A stretch of DNA of 58,212 bases from Planctomycetaceae bacterium (GTDB lineage: Bacteria > Planctomycetota > Planctomycetia > Pirellulales > Pirellulaceae): assembly GCA_005798335.1 (NCBI GenBank), contig SYJV01000435.1, positions 1 to 58,212 of the forward strand, given 5' to 3'. Positions 17,364 to 27,159 of the stretch are shown here, in pieces. The position numbers and the translations under genes were made by a program. Under the pieces are notes generated by a model. It saw only the letters and a program-made list of their open reading frames with translations, did no database searches and was not told where the DNA came from. The stretch's first letter is position 1; each line of letters begins with the position of its first letter.

Positions 17364-18425
17364 TCAGCGTTGGTAGATCGGTAACAAACCGCGATCCAAT
17401 TGCAACATGATCAGGTTACAAGCCGCGATATAGACGGGGTGAATTTGGCCTTTCCAACTTCCGTCTTTATCTTGTTCCTCAACGATTCGACTATAGAGTC
17501 GGTCGCGGAAGGGTAACCAGTCTTCATCGCCCAGCCGGTAGACGACTTGGCTGTAGTATAGATAAGTATAGTGCCAGTGACCGAACGCCGAGCTGTCGTC
17601 ATTCAAGTCATGCAAGCTCTCTTTGCTGTATTTCAACATTTGTGGAACGTGCTGGCTGTCGTAGTCGCCTGCGTTGAACAGCGCCGATAGAGCTGCAGCA
17701 GTAATCGCGGGGCGCGATGTGCCCATCTGCTTGCTGGAATAACTGATTCCTCCGTCGTCGTTTTTGCAACTATAAATGTATTGTTTGGCGCGTTCGATGA
17801 CTTCCAAGGGGACCGAAATACCAGCGTTTCGACAGCCGCGCAGACCTTGTACCTGAGTGATCGTCGTAGAGCCTTCATCATAGTTCGCACCATCGCGAGC
17901 ACTGACGTAACCCCAACCTCCAGCGCTGGTCTGGGCATTGCAACAAAACTCGACAGCGCGATTGAGCACATCCAACAATTCCTCGCGCCGATCATCGTAG
18001 CCTTCCTCCCCCAAGACTTGACTGAGAAACAGCATCGAGAAACCGTGTCCGTAGGTGTAGCGATTGTCCGATGTCGGGTCACCGATCAATCCATTGTTGC
18101 GGCATTTGCTGATCAAGTAATCCGTGCAGCGAGCGATTTGAGTCTTGTACGGTCCCTGCGTGGTCGTCGAACCCGACCCGATCAAGGCAATACCTGCGAG
18201 AGCTGAAAGCGCGACGGGATACGGTGGCGTATTCCATTGTCCACGCGTCGTTTGATTTCTGGCTAGCCAGTCTAAACCACGTCGAATCGATTCCTCCCAA
18301 CGCGGTTGAGATCGCGCAGCGGCTTGCCCTTGAGCTCGTCCGCAAAATGCCAGCACACTGGCTCCGGCTGCCGCCCCCTGCAACCAACGCCTTCGCTCCA
18401 TCGTGTCGACCTTCTGTCGCAACAT
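17364..18425 (-). CDS. Tat-exported protein with prenyltransferase/squalene-cyclase-type repeats
   Basis: A 353-residue protein starting at ATG 18425 with AAGGA nine bases upstream (a GTG at 18452 is in frame but less likely). The N-terminus MLRQKVDTMERRRWLQGAAA carries twin arginines followed by a hydrophobic Ala-rich segment and a likely cleavage after AQGQA, so export by Tat is expected. The mature part is an alpha-alpha barrel of terpenoid-cyclase type: repeated helices with GLDWLARNQTTRGQWN, CCNAQTSAGGWGYVSARDGA, ICSCK-like YIYSCKNDDGGISY and EEQDKDGSWKGQIHPVYIAA. No DxDD cyclase motif is seen, so a true terpene cyclase role is unlikely. Secreted proteins with this fold are frequent in planctomycetes and their role is unknown. 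Confidence 0.85.
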   Translation of the reverse strand: MLRQKVDTMERRRWLQGAAAGASVLAFCGRAQGQAAARSQPRWEESIRRGLDWLARNQTTRGQWNTPPYPVALSALAGIALIGSGSTTTQGPYKTQIARCTDYLISKCRNNGLIGDPTSDNRYTYGHGFSMLFLSQVLGEEGYDDRREELLDVLNRAVEFCCNAQTSAGGWGYVSARDGANYDEGSTTITQVQGLRGCRNAGISVPLEVIERAKQYIYSCKNDDGGISYSSKQMGTSRPAITAAALSALFNAGDYDSQHVPQMLKYSKESLHDLNDDSSAFGHWHYTYLYYSQVVYRLGDEDWLPFRDRLYSRIVEEQDKDGSWKGQIHPVYIAACNLIMLQLDRGLLPIYQR

Positions 18426-18660
18426 CGTTCGTATTCCTTTCGATCCAAGCACTTACACCACGTACTATCCGCGATTATAGATTGTGGATCGCTCTGTGAA
18501 TACATTTCAATGGCGGTTCACAGACTTGGCCGTCAGACAATCGGTGATCAATGCATCTTCACGCGAACTTCTATTTGCGGACTCACATGCGCTTGTGGTG
18601 CTGTGAGAGGTAGTCAGCAACGGCAATCACCCCACCGATCTTGTTGCCTTATTCGAGCCC

Positions 18661-19557
18661 CTACGCGTCAAAATTGAATTCAAATTGTCGATGCGAGCTT
18701 GAATCTTGTCGAGACCACGTGAGATCTCGTCCAATCAAAAGTTCTGTCATTTTTGCATGATGGGTATTCTTCATCGCAACCAGTTCCATGTCAAATTTCG
18801 AGCGCATCGCAAGTTGACGAACGCCTTCAGCGTCATCGTAGGTCATTAGAAATTCACCATCTAATGACGCCGCGATTTCGAACAAAGCCGAATGATCTAA
18901 ATCACAATGACGGTACAGTCGCGAACCAGCCTTCTTACCCGATGCAGTGTAGGGTGGGTCGATGAAGAAAACTGCGTTTGGAGTGTTTTTATGTGAGGTA
19001 ACTACGTCGATTGCATCCCCTTCAATCACGGTGAACCGATGACGCATATCCCCGATGGCTGTAATTCGATCTGCAAGAGTTTTAGCGTACCATCGAGATT
19101 TTAGCCCCTTCCCGTTTTCGCCAAATTTCATCAAGCTCGCGCCAGGAGCAAGAATACCACCATGGAACATTCGGTTTTTGATGATCGTACGAAAAGCGAT
19201 ATCGTCGATACTCTGCGATTCATCCGCGAGAGTCTGGCGAACATTCTGCTCTGTCACTTCGAATGTCAATATTCGATTACGAAGAATCGGATACAGTTCT
19301 GAACAAATGCACTTCCAAACTGCCACAACCTCAGGGTCTTTTTCAACGAGAATCACGTGATCTGCGAAATCCTCAAAGGCGGCAGTAAGTCCAATTATTC
19401 CTCCTCCAGCAAATGGTTCGATGAGTAGTTCAGGTTTTCGATCAGGACTCTTCCACCATTTCCTTGCCAACGGGACAAGCCATGTCTTTCCACCTGGATA
19501 TCGAAAAGGGCTTCTCTTAGGAACGGACGCAACGTTTACAATCTTCCTTTTTGCCAT
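18661..19557 (-). CDS. DNA N6-adenine methyltransferase (D12 class)
   Basis: A 298-residue class I methyltransferase of the D12/Dam group. Motifs in order: FRYPGGK at residues 18-24 (target-side/SAM motif X), EPFAGGG at 47-53 (motif I), ILVEKDPEVVAVWK (acidic end of strand 2), NRMFHGGILAPGA and DPPY at 200-203 (catalytic motif IV). It transfers methyl from SAM to adenine in DNA. No restriction endonuclease gene is recognisable beside it, so it is an orphan or has an unrecognised partner. The small gene upstream ends 4 bases before this start, suggesting translational coupling. Base composition looks more AT-rich than in the oxidoreductase genes upstream, a hint of acquisition. Recognition sequence unknown. 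Confidence 0.93.
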   Translation of the reverse strand: MAKRKIVNVASVPKRSPFRYPGGKTWLVPLARKWWKSPDRKPELLIEPFAGGGIIGLTAAFEDFADHVILVEKDPEVVAVWKCICSELYPILRNRILTFEVTEQNVRQTLADESQSIDDIAFRTIIKNRMFHGGILAPGASLMKFGENGKGLKSRWYAKTLADRITAIGDMRHRFTVIEGDAIDVVTSHKNTPNAVFFIDPPYTASGKKAGSRLYRHCDLDHSALFEIAASLDGEFLMTYDDAEGVRQLAMRSKFDMELVAMKNTHHAKMTELLIGRDLTWSRQDSSSHRQFEFNFDA

Positions 19558-19561
19558 TGAA

Positions 19562-19774
19562 CTATCCCTCCACGATTTGATCGAGTGTTGGCGCGTCTGG
19601 TGGGTTGTTGTCCTCTAGTTTCTCGTCCAACTTATCTTGTAGAACAGCGACGAACTCGTTTATGTTTCCCGGCTCAGATTTCGTGAGCGTGATAAGTGTA
19701 GATTCGAATCCAGTGTAGACCGTCCGGGTTCGTTTCAGGCGGTATGAATTTGATGTTTGATCGTCAATCCGCAT
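19562..19774 (-). CDS. Small protein of unknown function coupled to the methyltransferase
   Basis: A 70-residue frame (MRIDDQTSNSYRLKRTRTVY and onward, ending PPDAPTLDQIVEG) that stops 4 bases before the methyltransferase start and overlaps the end of the aldo/keto reductase gene by 11 bases. The N-terminal half is basic and the C-terminal half acidic and helical (INEFVAVLQDKLDEKLEDNN). A TTG at 19795 is an alternative start. I do not recognise it. Its position suggests a partner of the methylase, but chance openness cannot be ruled out for so short a frame. Confidence 0.5.
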   Translation of the reverse strand: MRIDDQTSNSYRLKRTRTVYTGFESTLITLTKSEPGNINEFVAVLQDKLDEKLEDNNPPDAPTLDQIVEG

Positions 19775-20642
19775 CTGCCGATGGTCGTATGCCAATGTTC
19801 TCGAGCTGGGTGATTTCCTCGGTTGACAATCGAAAATCGTCTATGGCGAGGTCGTCAAGCATGTGCTCGGCGCTATTCGTTCCGGTCAAGATGATCATTC
19901 CAAGATCGAACGCAAAACGAAAAACAACTTGAGGAATCGTCCGTCCGTAGGTCGTGGCCAATTGTTTTACGAATCGACTGGCGAGCACTTCGCGATTGGC
20001 TGTCAACAGCGAGAATCCTTGATAAGTCAGACCATGTTTCGCACAAATCGTCCGGATTTGACGGTCCCATCCATGGATCGCGAAACATCGATTCTGGACA
20101 AAAGTAGGTTTGATTCGGGCATTGTTAACTAACTGGTCTAACTGTCTACTGTCGACGTTGCTGACTCCTAAGAAACGCACAATTCCCTTGTCGTGCAGCA
20201 ACTCCATGGCTCGCCAGGCCTCCCAGTCGTCTGCCCCCAATCCACTGCGTTGGCTTGGACCGTGCAGGACGAAGGAATCGATCGACTCTACGTTTAGATG
20301 GTCTAGCGAACTGGCCAGCGACTGTGCGACCTGGTCGGTGATCGAGGCGCGCGGGTCGTAGGGCAGCCGATGGTCTTGCCCACCACGGAACGTGAACTTG
20401 GTTTGCAAGAACAAATCTTCGCGAGTCAGTAGCTCGTTGGATATCGCAGTGGCAATGCCTTGTCCCACGGCGGCTTCGTAGTAATGGCGTCTTTGATTGG
20501 CGGTATCGATTCCTCGGAAACCTTGCTCGAGTGCAAGTTCCGTTAGCCGCTGAGTTTGCTCCTCTTTCCAAGCGGTACCATACATGATGCGCGGAACGCG
20601 AATACCACTTAAGTCGAAATAGAGGGGATTCGAAACGCTCAA
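19764..20642 (-). CDS. Aldo/keto reductase
   Basis: A 292-residue NAD(P)H-dependent (beta/alpha)8 oxidoreductase. Expected catalytic residues are visible: Asp46 in FRGIDTANQ, a tyrosine at 54/55 in RHYYEAAVG, Lys82 in LQTKF and His127 in FVLHGPS. The start is TTG at 20642, chosen because GGAG lies seven bases before it, inside the last codons of the GlcE-like gene, and because the next ATG (in PRIMYGTAW) would delete the first conserved strand. The stop of the upstream gene is 2 bases away, so the two are translationally coupled. The substrate is unknown; coupling with a flavin oxidase of hydroxy acids suggests a role in small carbonyl or hydroxy-acid metabolism. Confidence 0.92.
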   Translation of the reverse strand: MSVSNPLYFDLSGIRVPRIMYGTAWKEEQTQRLTELALEQGFRGIDTANQRRHYYEAAVGQGIATAISNELLTREDLFLQTKFTFRGGQDHRLPYDPRASITDQVAQSLASSLDHLNVESIDSFVLHGPSQRSGLGADDWEAWRAMELLHDKGIVRFLGVSNVDSRQLDQLVNNARIKPTFVQNRCFAIHGWDRQIRTICAKHGLTYQGFSLLTANREVLASRFVKQLATTYGRTIPQVVFRFAFDLGMIILTGTNSAEHMLDDLAIDDFRLSTEEITQLENIGIRPSADAD

Positions 20643-20644
20643 CG

Positions 20645-21766
20645 TTATTCTCCAGCGCTGGCGGTAGGAGCGAATGAAGCGAATTTTGCAGCAGGATCAA
20701 TGGCTCGTTGGATGCGCGTGGCAAAGCGGACCCATTCTCGATTACCCAGCAAAGTCAGATCGCTGACTTGGCCGTTGACGACGACTGCGCTCAAGTTGAG
20801 TTGGTTAAGTAACTGATCGAGCGGATCGATCGACTGGTCTAAATCTAGCGCGACCCAGATCACGGTCCCCGCGCACGATGAAATTACTCCGCGGACACAT
20901 TCGAGGGAAGATAATGACTGGAGAAGGAGTTCCGTATGCTGAATCGTGGTGGCAATTTTGGCGACGGATTGTCCGTCATCGATCCAGCCTAGCTCCGTAC
21001 GATCCGACCAGATTCGCTGTTCGGCGGCCGGGTTGATCACGCGCGAGGTTGGACTACCGATCAGACGGTCCACACGATCCGCCATATTGCCCAATGCATC
21101 TTGCGGACCAGCGATCCTGATTATCATCGAGTCAGGAGGATCTATTTCAATGGCTGCGATCTGCAGCGGCTGGCCAAGTATTCGAGCCACAGCGGCGATG
21201 CATGCTGTAAGGCTCGGTGCATCCCACAGTAGCGTCATATAAGCTTGCGGGCGCGGAAAAACTTTCATTGTTATTTCGGTCAGCAATCCCATGCGTCCAT
21301 AACTGCCAACCATCATTTTCGGAAAATCGAATCCAGCGGCATTCTTGACGACTTTGCCACCGCCGCGAACTTGGCGAGCCAAACCGTCAACCATGGCCAT
21401 CTCGACGATGAAGTCACGGATCGAGCCATATAGGACTCGCGATGGTCCGCTCAGCCCTGCAGCAACCGTACCACCCAGCGTCGCACCTCGCGCACACCAC
21501 ACAGGATCGAATGGCAAAAACTGCCCATGCTTGGCCAGCGCATCTGCAACTTCTGCGACGGTCGTACCTGCTTTGGCAGTGATCAAGAATTCGGACGGAT
21601 CATAACTGACGATGCCGCTGATGCCGCGCATATCGACGTACGTAACTTCAGTTGGCGCGACGGTCGCTACCAAAGCATTTTTTGTACGCGAACCGTGAGG
21701 CATGACCTTGGCGGATGATCCGATAATATCACAAATCTCTTCGACGTTAGTGGGGCAGGCAATCAT
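20645..21766 (-). CDS. FAD-binding oxidoreductase, GlcE-like (glycolate oxidase subunit type)
   Basis: A 373-residue protein with the PCMH/VAO-type FAD domain: GIVSYDPSEFLITAKAGTTV, then ARGATLGGTVAAGLSGPSRV and GSIRDFIVEMAMVDGLARQV, VRGGGKVVKNAAGFDFPKMM and GSYGRMGLLTEITMKVFPRP. This series is typical of GlcE, the non-catalytic FAD subunit of glycolate oxidase. GlcD and GlcF are not in the window. The chosen start is ATG at 21766 (MIACPTNVEEICDII); a TTG 66 bases upstream is in frame. First gene of a leftward operon with the aldo/keto reductase and, behind it, the small gene and methylase. Confidence 0.88.
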   Translation of the reverse strand: MIACPTNVEEICDIIGSSAKVMPHGSRTKNALVATVAPTEVTYVDMRGISGIVSYDPSEFLITAKAGTTVAEVADALAKHGQFLPFDPVWCARGATLGGTVAAGLSGPSRVLYGSIRDFIVEMAMVDGLARQVRGGGKVVKNAAGFDFPKMMVGSYGRMGLLTEITMKVFPRPQAYMTLLWDAPSLTACIAAVARILGQPLQIAAIEIDPPDSMIIRIAGPQDALGNMADRVDRLIGSPTSRVINPAAEQRIWSDRTELGWIDDGQSVAKIATTIQHTELLLQSLSSLECVRGVISSCAGTVIWVALDLDQSIDPLDQLLNQLNLSAVVVNGQVSDLTLLGNREWVRFATRIQRAIDPAAKFASFAPTASAGE

Positions 21767-22113
21767 GCGATAAAACTGTTTCAGTGAGATACTGCGAGCG
21801 TAAACCAACGCAAACCCGAAAATTCCAGCCAAAGCGGACCGTACGCTGGCGGCACGTCTAAAAAAATGCGCATCGTTGCCGAGTTTACGTTGGCTGCGTT
21901 GTTTATAGAATAACCACTCGCTACCTCAGGGTACACGCGACCGGACAAAGTGGAAGTGCTCTGCGAGTTTTTCCATGCTGCCTGGGTAAGCGAGAGCTGT
22001 AAGGAGGTTGCGGACCGAAGATCCCTGCGAGTTGAAAACAAATTCGCAGAGAAAATGGCTCATCAGAGCTTGGCAAAGCTCGAACTGTTTCCCATGGAGA
22101 ATTTGTTGCGAAC

Positions 22114-22545
22114 ATGACATTTGATGCCAAGATCAATCGCTACGACCGCTGGCTGATATGGCTGCTGCGCGTTGCTGGAGCATTTATTCTGCTGTCGATC
22201 CCGGCAATATTCTTGCCGGATCGGTGGATGGCGCACATCCACGAGTACTTGGGATTGGGGCAATTGCCGCAGGTTGCGATCGTCAGTTACATGGCTCGGT
22301 CGTTGTCGGCTATGTACGCACTGTTAGGAGTATTTACGATTGCGTTTTCTTGGGACGTTCGCCGCTACGCACCCATAATTTCTATTTGGGCGTACCTACA
22401 CATCGTCATGGGTGTGCTTATCTTTCAAATCGATGTCTGGTCGGGCATGCCATGGTACTGGACCTACATGGAAGGACCACCGGTGGGTGCCGCAGGTCCG
22501 CTGGTGTTGTGGTTGCAATATGCCTCGGCACGCTGTGATCGGTAA
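22114..22545 (+). CDS. Small membrane protein of unknown function
   Basis: A 143-residue protein with four predicted membrane segments: WLIWLLRVAGAFILLSIPAI, a second at MARSLSAMYALLGVFTIAFS, a third at PIISIWAYLHIVMGVLIFQI and a last at VGAAGPLVLWLQYA. Tryptophans and tyrosines are frequent at segment ends. I recognise no family motif. It precedes glnB by 113 bases on the same strand, probably with its own promoter. Such short four-helix proteins are common hypothetical proteins in planctomycetes. Confidence 0.75.
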   Translation: MTFDAKINRYDRWLIWLLRVAGAFILLSIPAIFLPDRWMAHIHEYLGLGQLPQVAIVSYMARSLSAMYALLGVFTIAFSWDVRRYAPIISIWAYLHIVMGVLIFQIDVWSGMPWYWTYMEGPPVGAAGPLVLWLQYASARCDR

Positions 22546-22643
22546 GTTCGTCGGCCGCCGCCGGTCAGTTCTACTCGCCAGCCGAGGCCGACGTTACAAT
22601 TGAACGCTCTTGAAGTGCTACTGCACGGGCTTGTTAGATTTGA

Positions 22644-22997
<354 letters not shown>

Positions 22998-23130
22998 CTT
23001 GTTCCGCCAGCATTAAAATAGTCGTGGTTCGAATCGATACTTTCGGTCGGTTCGATTGCATATGTAGGCCCGCTTAGCGAGCGAACCATGATTTGATTAT
23101 TGGGTGCTTGCATAATTTAGGAAACTCCAA

Positions 23131-25764
23131 GTGGCTGTAGTCGGCGGGTTACCCGGCGCTGTCCTTCAAGCACGAGAGAAACTTGCCGAAGGGCGACTCA
23201 AATTACGCGCTCAACACGATAGCGGCTCGCCAGGACTGCAAGTTTGCGTGCGTCTGTCCGACCTACTTGATGGCGTGCTGATGGATCTCTATCAAGCCGC
23301 CTGCACCGGAGAAGACTTTTCCGCATTGAAGGACGAAATTGCCATCATCGCGCATGGTGGTTACGGTCGGCGCGACGTCGCGCCATTTTCCGATGTCGAT
23401 CTGATGCTGCTGCATTCTCCGCAAGTAACAAATCAGATTGAGCCCTTGGCACGTTTGCTCAGTCAATGGATTGTAGACGCCGGATGCCAACTTGGATTCT
23501 CCGTTCGCAGTCCACAGGTGGCGCTGAAGCTATGTTGGACAGAGCCAACGGTGTTTACTTCGCTGACCGAAAGCCGATTATTATGTGGCAGTAACGAACT
23601 GTTTTCGCAGATGATGGCCAGTTTGCGGGCCGGGGCAAGGAGACGCTCGAATCGACTAATACGCGACGTCATGGCGGCTCGACGCGACGAGCGCCGCAAA
23701 TACGGCGAAATCGTTTATTTGCTGGAACCGAATGTAAAACGATCTCGCGGAGGTCTGCGCGATATTCAATTGGTCAGATGGATTGGATTTGCGCTGCACG
23801 GTGAATCGGACCTCGATCAACTAGCACAACTCGATCATCTCAGCCCCGAGGACCATCGAGCGCTCAAACGCGGATATCAATACCTGCTGCGATTGCGCAA
23901 CCAAATGCATTTCGACGCCTGTAAATCGAATGACCTGTTGGACCGTTCGCTGCAGATGCAGCTTGCTCAATGGAGCGGTTGCGTAGCATCAGAAGGTATC
24001 CTGCCAGTCGAAAAATTCATGCAAGGTTACTTTGAGCATACCAGCGAAATTCGTTACAGCAGCGCACATTTCGCCGAATCGGCCAAAACGCGTTCGCCAA
24101 TTTCGAGATTGTGTGAGCATGCCTTCGGCTGGCCAGTTGCCAAGGATTTTCGGCTTGGGTGGAGGCACGTATGGGCGACCAAGGTTGGCCTGGAACGCCT
24201 GAAAAACGAACCGTCGGCCGTATTGGAGTTGATGTCGATCTCCAATCGACATCGCAAGCCGATCGAACACAACACTTGGCGCACCATTCGGTCCGCGATG
24301 CTCAATCGCCGTTCCGATGAAATCGATCCAGATACGATTCGACTATTTATGGAATTGATGTCGCGGCCGGGACAACTGGGAAAGATTCTTAACCGCTTGC
24401 ATGAATTGCGAGTGCTCGAGCAGATTTTGCCGGCGATGAAGCATGCGCGCTGCTTGTTGCAGTTCAATCAATATCATAAATATACGGTGGATGCGCACAG
24501 TATTCGTGCGGTTGAGTGCGCGACGGATCTGCAGCACGATGACTCGCTGTTTGGAATTCTCTACCGCAGCCTACGCAAGAAGCACGTCTTGCATTTGGCA
24601 CTGCTGATCCACGACCTCGGTAAGGGATTTCCGGAGGACCACAGCGAAGTCGGCAAGGTAATCGCCGAAGAAACCGCGCAGTGGTTGCGCCTGGATGAGC
24701 AAGACAAGGAAACGCTGGTCTTTCTGGTGCACAAACACTTGATGATGTCGACGATCGCGTTTCGGTTGGACTTGAGCCAGAGCGAGGCGATCGTTTCCTT
24801 TGCGGCAGCAGTGGGTTCCAGCGAACGACTGCAAATGTTGTTACTGGTCACTTATGCCGATTTGGCCAGTGTCAGTCCCGAAGTAGTCAATCAATGGAAG
24901 ATGGATTTGTTGCTGCAACTCTATCACCATGCGGACGCGCATTTTCGCGACGATCAACCGGGCGAGAAATTTCGTGAGGAGATTCGTCAGCGACGATCAC
25001 AAGTACTGGCGCTCGTTCCCGAACAAGCTGACACGACGTGGTGGCATGCCCAGGTCGAAGCGCTGCCGATTGGTTACTTGATGCGTACACCTGCGAACCA
25101 GATCGTACACGAACTGGGGCAGTTGCAAGGACTGGCCGGGAATCAGGCTGTTGCCTGGGGCAAATACAGCGCAGCTCAAAGAGCCGTTGAATACACGATC
25201 GCGCTTCGACAGGCTGGCAAACCGATCGGCACCTTTCATCGAATTACCGGTGCACTTTCTAGTCAGGGCATGCAAATTCTGAACGCCGAAATTCACACGC
25301 AACCCGATGAGATCGCTTGGGATCGATTCTTGGTCGAAGATTCTGAGTTTGTGGAGGCGCCTCCACAATCGCGAATCGATGCCGTTTGCGACGAGATTGT
25401 CCGCGCACTCGATCCGGCGAACGCAAAATCGCCAACCTTTCGCAAAATCTGGCGCAATACGAAAACGAAAGCCGCTGAAGGGTTAAAGATTCAGCCCACT
25501 CAAGTTCGGTTCGATAACAGCACTTCGGAAAAACACACGATCATCACTTTGTTCGCCTATGATCGTATGGGCTTGTTGTACGATGTGTCGAAAGTACTGT
25601 TCGACATGAACCTAGTGTTACATTTTGCCAAAATCGGTACGCATTTGGATCAAGTTGTAGACGTGTTCTACGTCTCCGAATTGGAAGGCGGCAAGATCGA
25701 AGAGAGTACGCGACTGTATATGATTCGCCAACGGCTGCTGAGGGCAGTGGAAAATAGGACTTGA
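23131..25764 (+). CDS. glnD: Bifunctional [protein-PII] uridylyltransferase/uridylyl-removing enzyme
   Basis: An 877-residue GlnD. The nucleotidyltransferase motif GGYGRRDVAPFSDVDL is at 76-91, with metal-binding Asp88 and Asp90; the PII-UTase helical domain follows; the HD hydrolase domain has YTVDAHSIRA (His456) and LLIHDLGKGF (His494-Asp495); two ACT domains close the protein, the second in TLFAYDRMGLLYDVSKVLF. It adds UMP to Tyr51 of PII when glutamine is low and removes it when high. The start is GTG at 23131 with AGGA eight bases upstream. The length equals that of E. coli GlnD (890). It is probably coexpressed with glnB. Confidence 0.96.
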   Translation: MAVVGGLPGAVLQAREKLAEGRLKLRAQHDSGSPGLQVCVRLSDLLDGVLMDLYQAACTGEDFSALKDEIAIIAHGGYGRRDVAPFSDVDLMLLHSPQVTNQIEPLARLLSQWIVDAGCQLGFSVRSPQVALKLCWTEPTVFTSLTESRLLCGSNELFSQMMASLRAGARRRSNRLIRDVMAARRDERRKYGEIVYLLEPNVKRSRGGLRDIQLVRWIGFALHGESDLDQLAQLDHLSPEDHRALKRGYQYLLRLRNQMHFDACKSNDLLDRSLQMQLAQWSGCVASEGILPVEKFMQGYFEHTSEIRYSSAHFAESAKTRSPISRLCEHAFGWPVAKDFRLGWRHVWATKVGLERLKNEPSAVLELMSISNRHRKPIEHNTWRTIRSAMLNRRSDEIDPDTIRLFMELMSRPGQLGKILNRLHELRVLEQILPAMKHARCLLQFNQYHKYTVDAHSIRAVECATDLQHDDSLFGILYRSLRKKHVLHLALLIHDLGKGFPEDHSEVGKVIAEETAQWLRLDEQDKETLVFLVHKHLMMSTIAFRLDLSQSEAIVSFAAAVGSSERLQMLLLVTYADLASVSPEVVNQWKMDLLLQLYHHADAHFRDDQPGEKFREEIRQRRSQVLALVPEQADTTWWHAQVEALPIGYLMRTPANQIVHELGQLQGLAGNQAVAWGKYSAAQRAVEYTIALRQAGKPIGTFHRITGALSSQGMQILNAEIHTQPDEIAWDRFLVEDSEFVEAPPQSRIDAVCDEIVRALDPANAKSPTFRKIWRNTKTKAAEGLKIQPTQVRFDNSTSEKHTIITLFAYDRMGLLYDVSKVLFDMNLVLHFAKIGTHLDQVVDVFYVSELEGGKIEESTRLYMIRQRLLRAVENRT

Positions 25765-26018
25765 TCGGAATTTCTTGCGTGATCGATGTGCGAGGTTCGC
25801 GCAGCGAACTTAGAGTGTGAAATTTTTGGAAAGCAATTTGCCATTTCGCTAGCATTGGGCAAACTACTGATAAGAGCATCCACGATGCCCACTGCGACAC
25901 CAGCCTCGTAGTATATATGGTTTACGTTACCATAACCCAGGGATGAAATCGTGGTGCCCTTTTTGTTGCGACCAAACTGAGCCAACTTGGCGTTTCTTTC
26001 GCACTTTAGGGTACCAAG

Positions 26019-26960
26019 ATGAAAATTAGCAAATTGGCGATTATTACCGCCTTCGCGTGCTGCGCCGCTTCACAGCTTGGCGTTGCACAAACAATTGTAT
26101 CGGGCGAACCATCCGGCCAAGGAAGCGCCTCGTCCGTAAACTATCGCAAGCAACTGGAAGATCCATTTGCACCTCCAACAGCGGGTGCGCAGCCCGGCTC
26201 GGCTGCTGCGCAATCTGCCAGCTTGGACGAGCCAACTCTGCCAGAAGTCGACAGCAATTTGGAGCTGACCGACGCACCCTCACCAGCTCCCCAGTCAATC
26301 GTCACACAAGCACCGGACAACCCGTTTTCAAAACTGGGTAATCAGGTTCAATCGCCAGCTCAGGACGCGCGTATTGAAAACCAGCAACGTGGATCAGATA
26401 CTGCGGCACCTGAGCAGCAACAGCCCGCAGGTCGACAAGTGGGAGCCAATAATCGTACCATGGTGGATACGATTCTTCATTACGGATCGCTGGATGGAAT
26501 TCCGGACGCCAATACTATGCCAGTTCAGTGGCCCAGTTCAACACCGGTGTCGCGCAGCAATCCGGTCGGACATTACATGTTGCAGAATTGGTGCGTGCAG
26601 GGATTGTGGTATCAATATCCAGCAGAGCGCGCTGCGGAATGCCAAGTGATTCAACAGCGATTGGCGGCTCGCTCAGGCAATTCGTGCTATCAATACAATC
26701 GGTATACGATGGTTGGCAATGGTTGTGGCAATACGCTCGCCCAAAATGTTGCAGCTCCTTCGAATGTCCCAATTGCAATAGAAAACAGCGTCGCGCAGAA
26801 TTCGTCCATGAGAAATCTGCCAACCGTACCGGTCAGCTCATCAACTCAATCGCCACCAGCAACTGTTCGTGATGCTGGTCAAGTCGCTCCGCAGCCACCT
26901 CAGCCGAGACCCGTGATTGCACAGCAACCTTACAGCTATCCCGCTCAGCAAATTCGGTAA
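26019..26960 (+). CDS. Secreted Pro/Gln/Ser-rich protein of unknown function
   Basis: A 313-residue protein with a signal peptide (residues 1-24, MKISKLAIITAFACCAASQL, cleavage after GVAQ). Residues 30-140 and 255-313 are low-complexity, rich in Pro, Gln, Ala and Ser. The central part (about 145-250) is more ordered, with aromatic residues and spaced cysteines: LQNWCVQGLWYQYPAERAAE, NSCYQYNRY, GNGCGN. That core may be a disulfide-stabilised module. I recognise no family. A strong terminator follows at 27091, so it is probably monocistronic. Confidence 0.8.
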   Translation: MKISKLAIITAFACCAASQLGVAQTIVSGEPSGQGSASSVNYRKQLEDPFAPPTAGAQPGSAAAQSASLDEPTLPEVDSNLELTDAPSPAPQSIVTQAPDNPFSKLGNQVQSPAQDARIENQQRGSDTAAPEQQQPAGRQVGANNRTMVDTILHYGSLDGIPDANTMPVQWPSSTPVSRSNPVGHYMLQNWCVQGLWYQYPAERAAECQVIQQRLAARSGNSCYQYNRYTMVGNGCGNTLAQNVAAPSNVPIAIENSVAQNSSMRNLPTVPVSSSTQSPPATVRDAGQVAPQPPQPRPVIAQQPYSYPAQQIR

Positions 26961-27090
26961 GATCCGTTGGATTTAACTCGCGTGAAGAAATCGATTTTTT
27001 TCTTCCGGATTCGCGACTGATTTTCCGATAAGAATTTACACACGGATTGGGAGGTTGGAGCCAATGGGTGCATTTGCTCCAGCGACATGC

Positions 27091-27140
27091 ATGGTCATGG
27101 TGTGACGATGGAGCGGCATACCATGACCATTTTTCTTTTC
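27091..27140 (+). terminator. Rho-independent terminator after the secreted Pro/Gln-rich gene
   Basis: A perfect 11-bp stem, ATGGTCATGGT (27091-27101) with ACCATGACCAT (27120-27130), extendable by three pairs including one G-U, closes a loop of about 12 bases and is followed directly by TTTTTCTTTT. It would end transcription of the gene at 26019-26960 before the convergent GAPDH gene. The other strand lacks a T-run after the stem. Confidence 0.8.
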
Positions 27141-27159
27141 ACTCGATGACTGCCGTCGG

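Noticed and set aside
22621-22640. CTGCACGGGCTTGTT upstream of glnB as a sigma-54 promoter
   Set aside because: The GG/GC spacing and first bases do not fit TGGCAC-N5-TTGC, so I do not call it.
25795-25809. Hairpin GTTCGC-GCA-GCGAAC after glnD
   Set aside because: Only 6 bp with no T-run; too short to call a terminator or a REP unit, although it resembles half of the palindrome at 41.0 kb.
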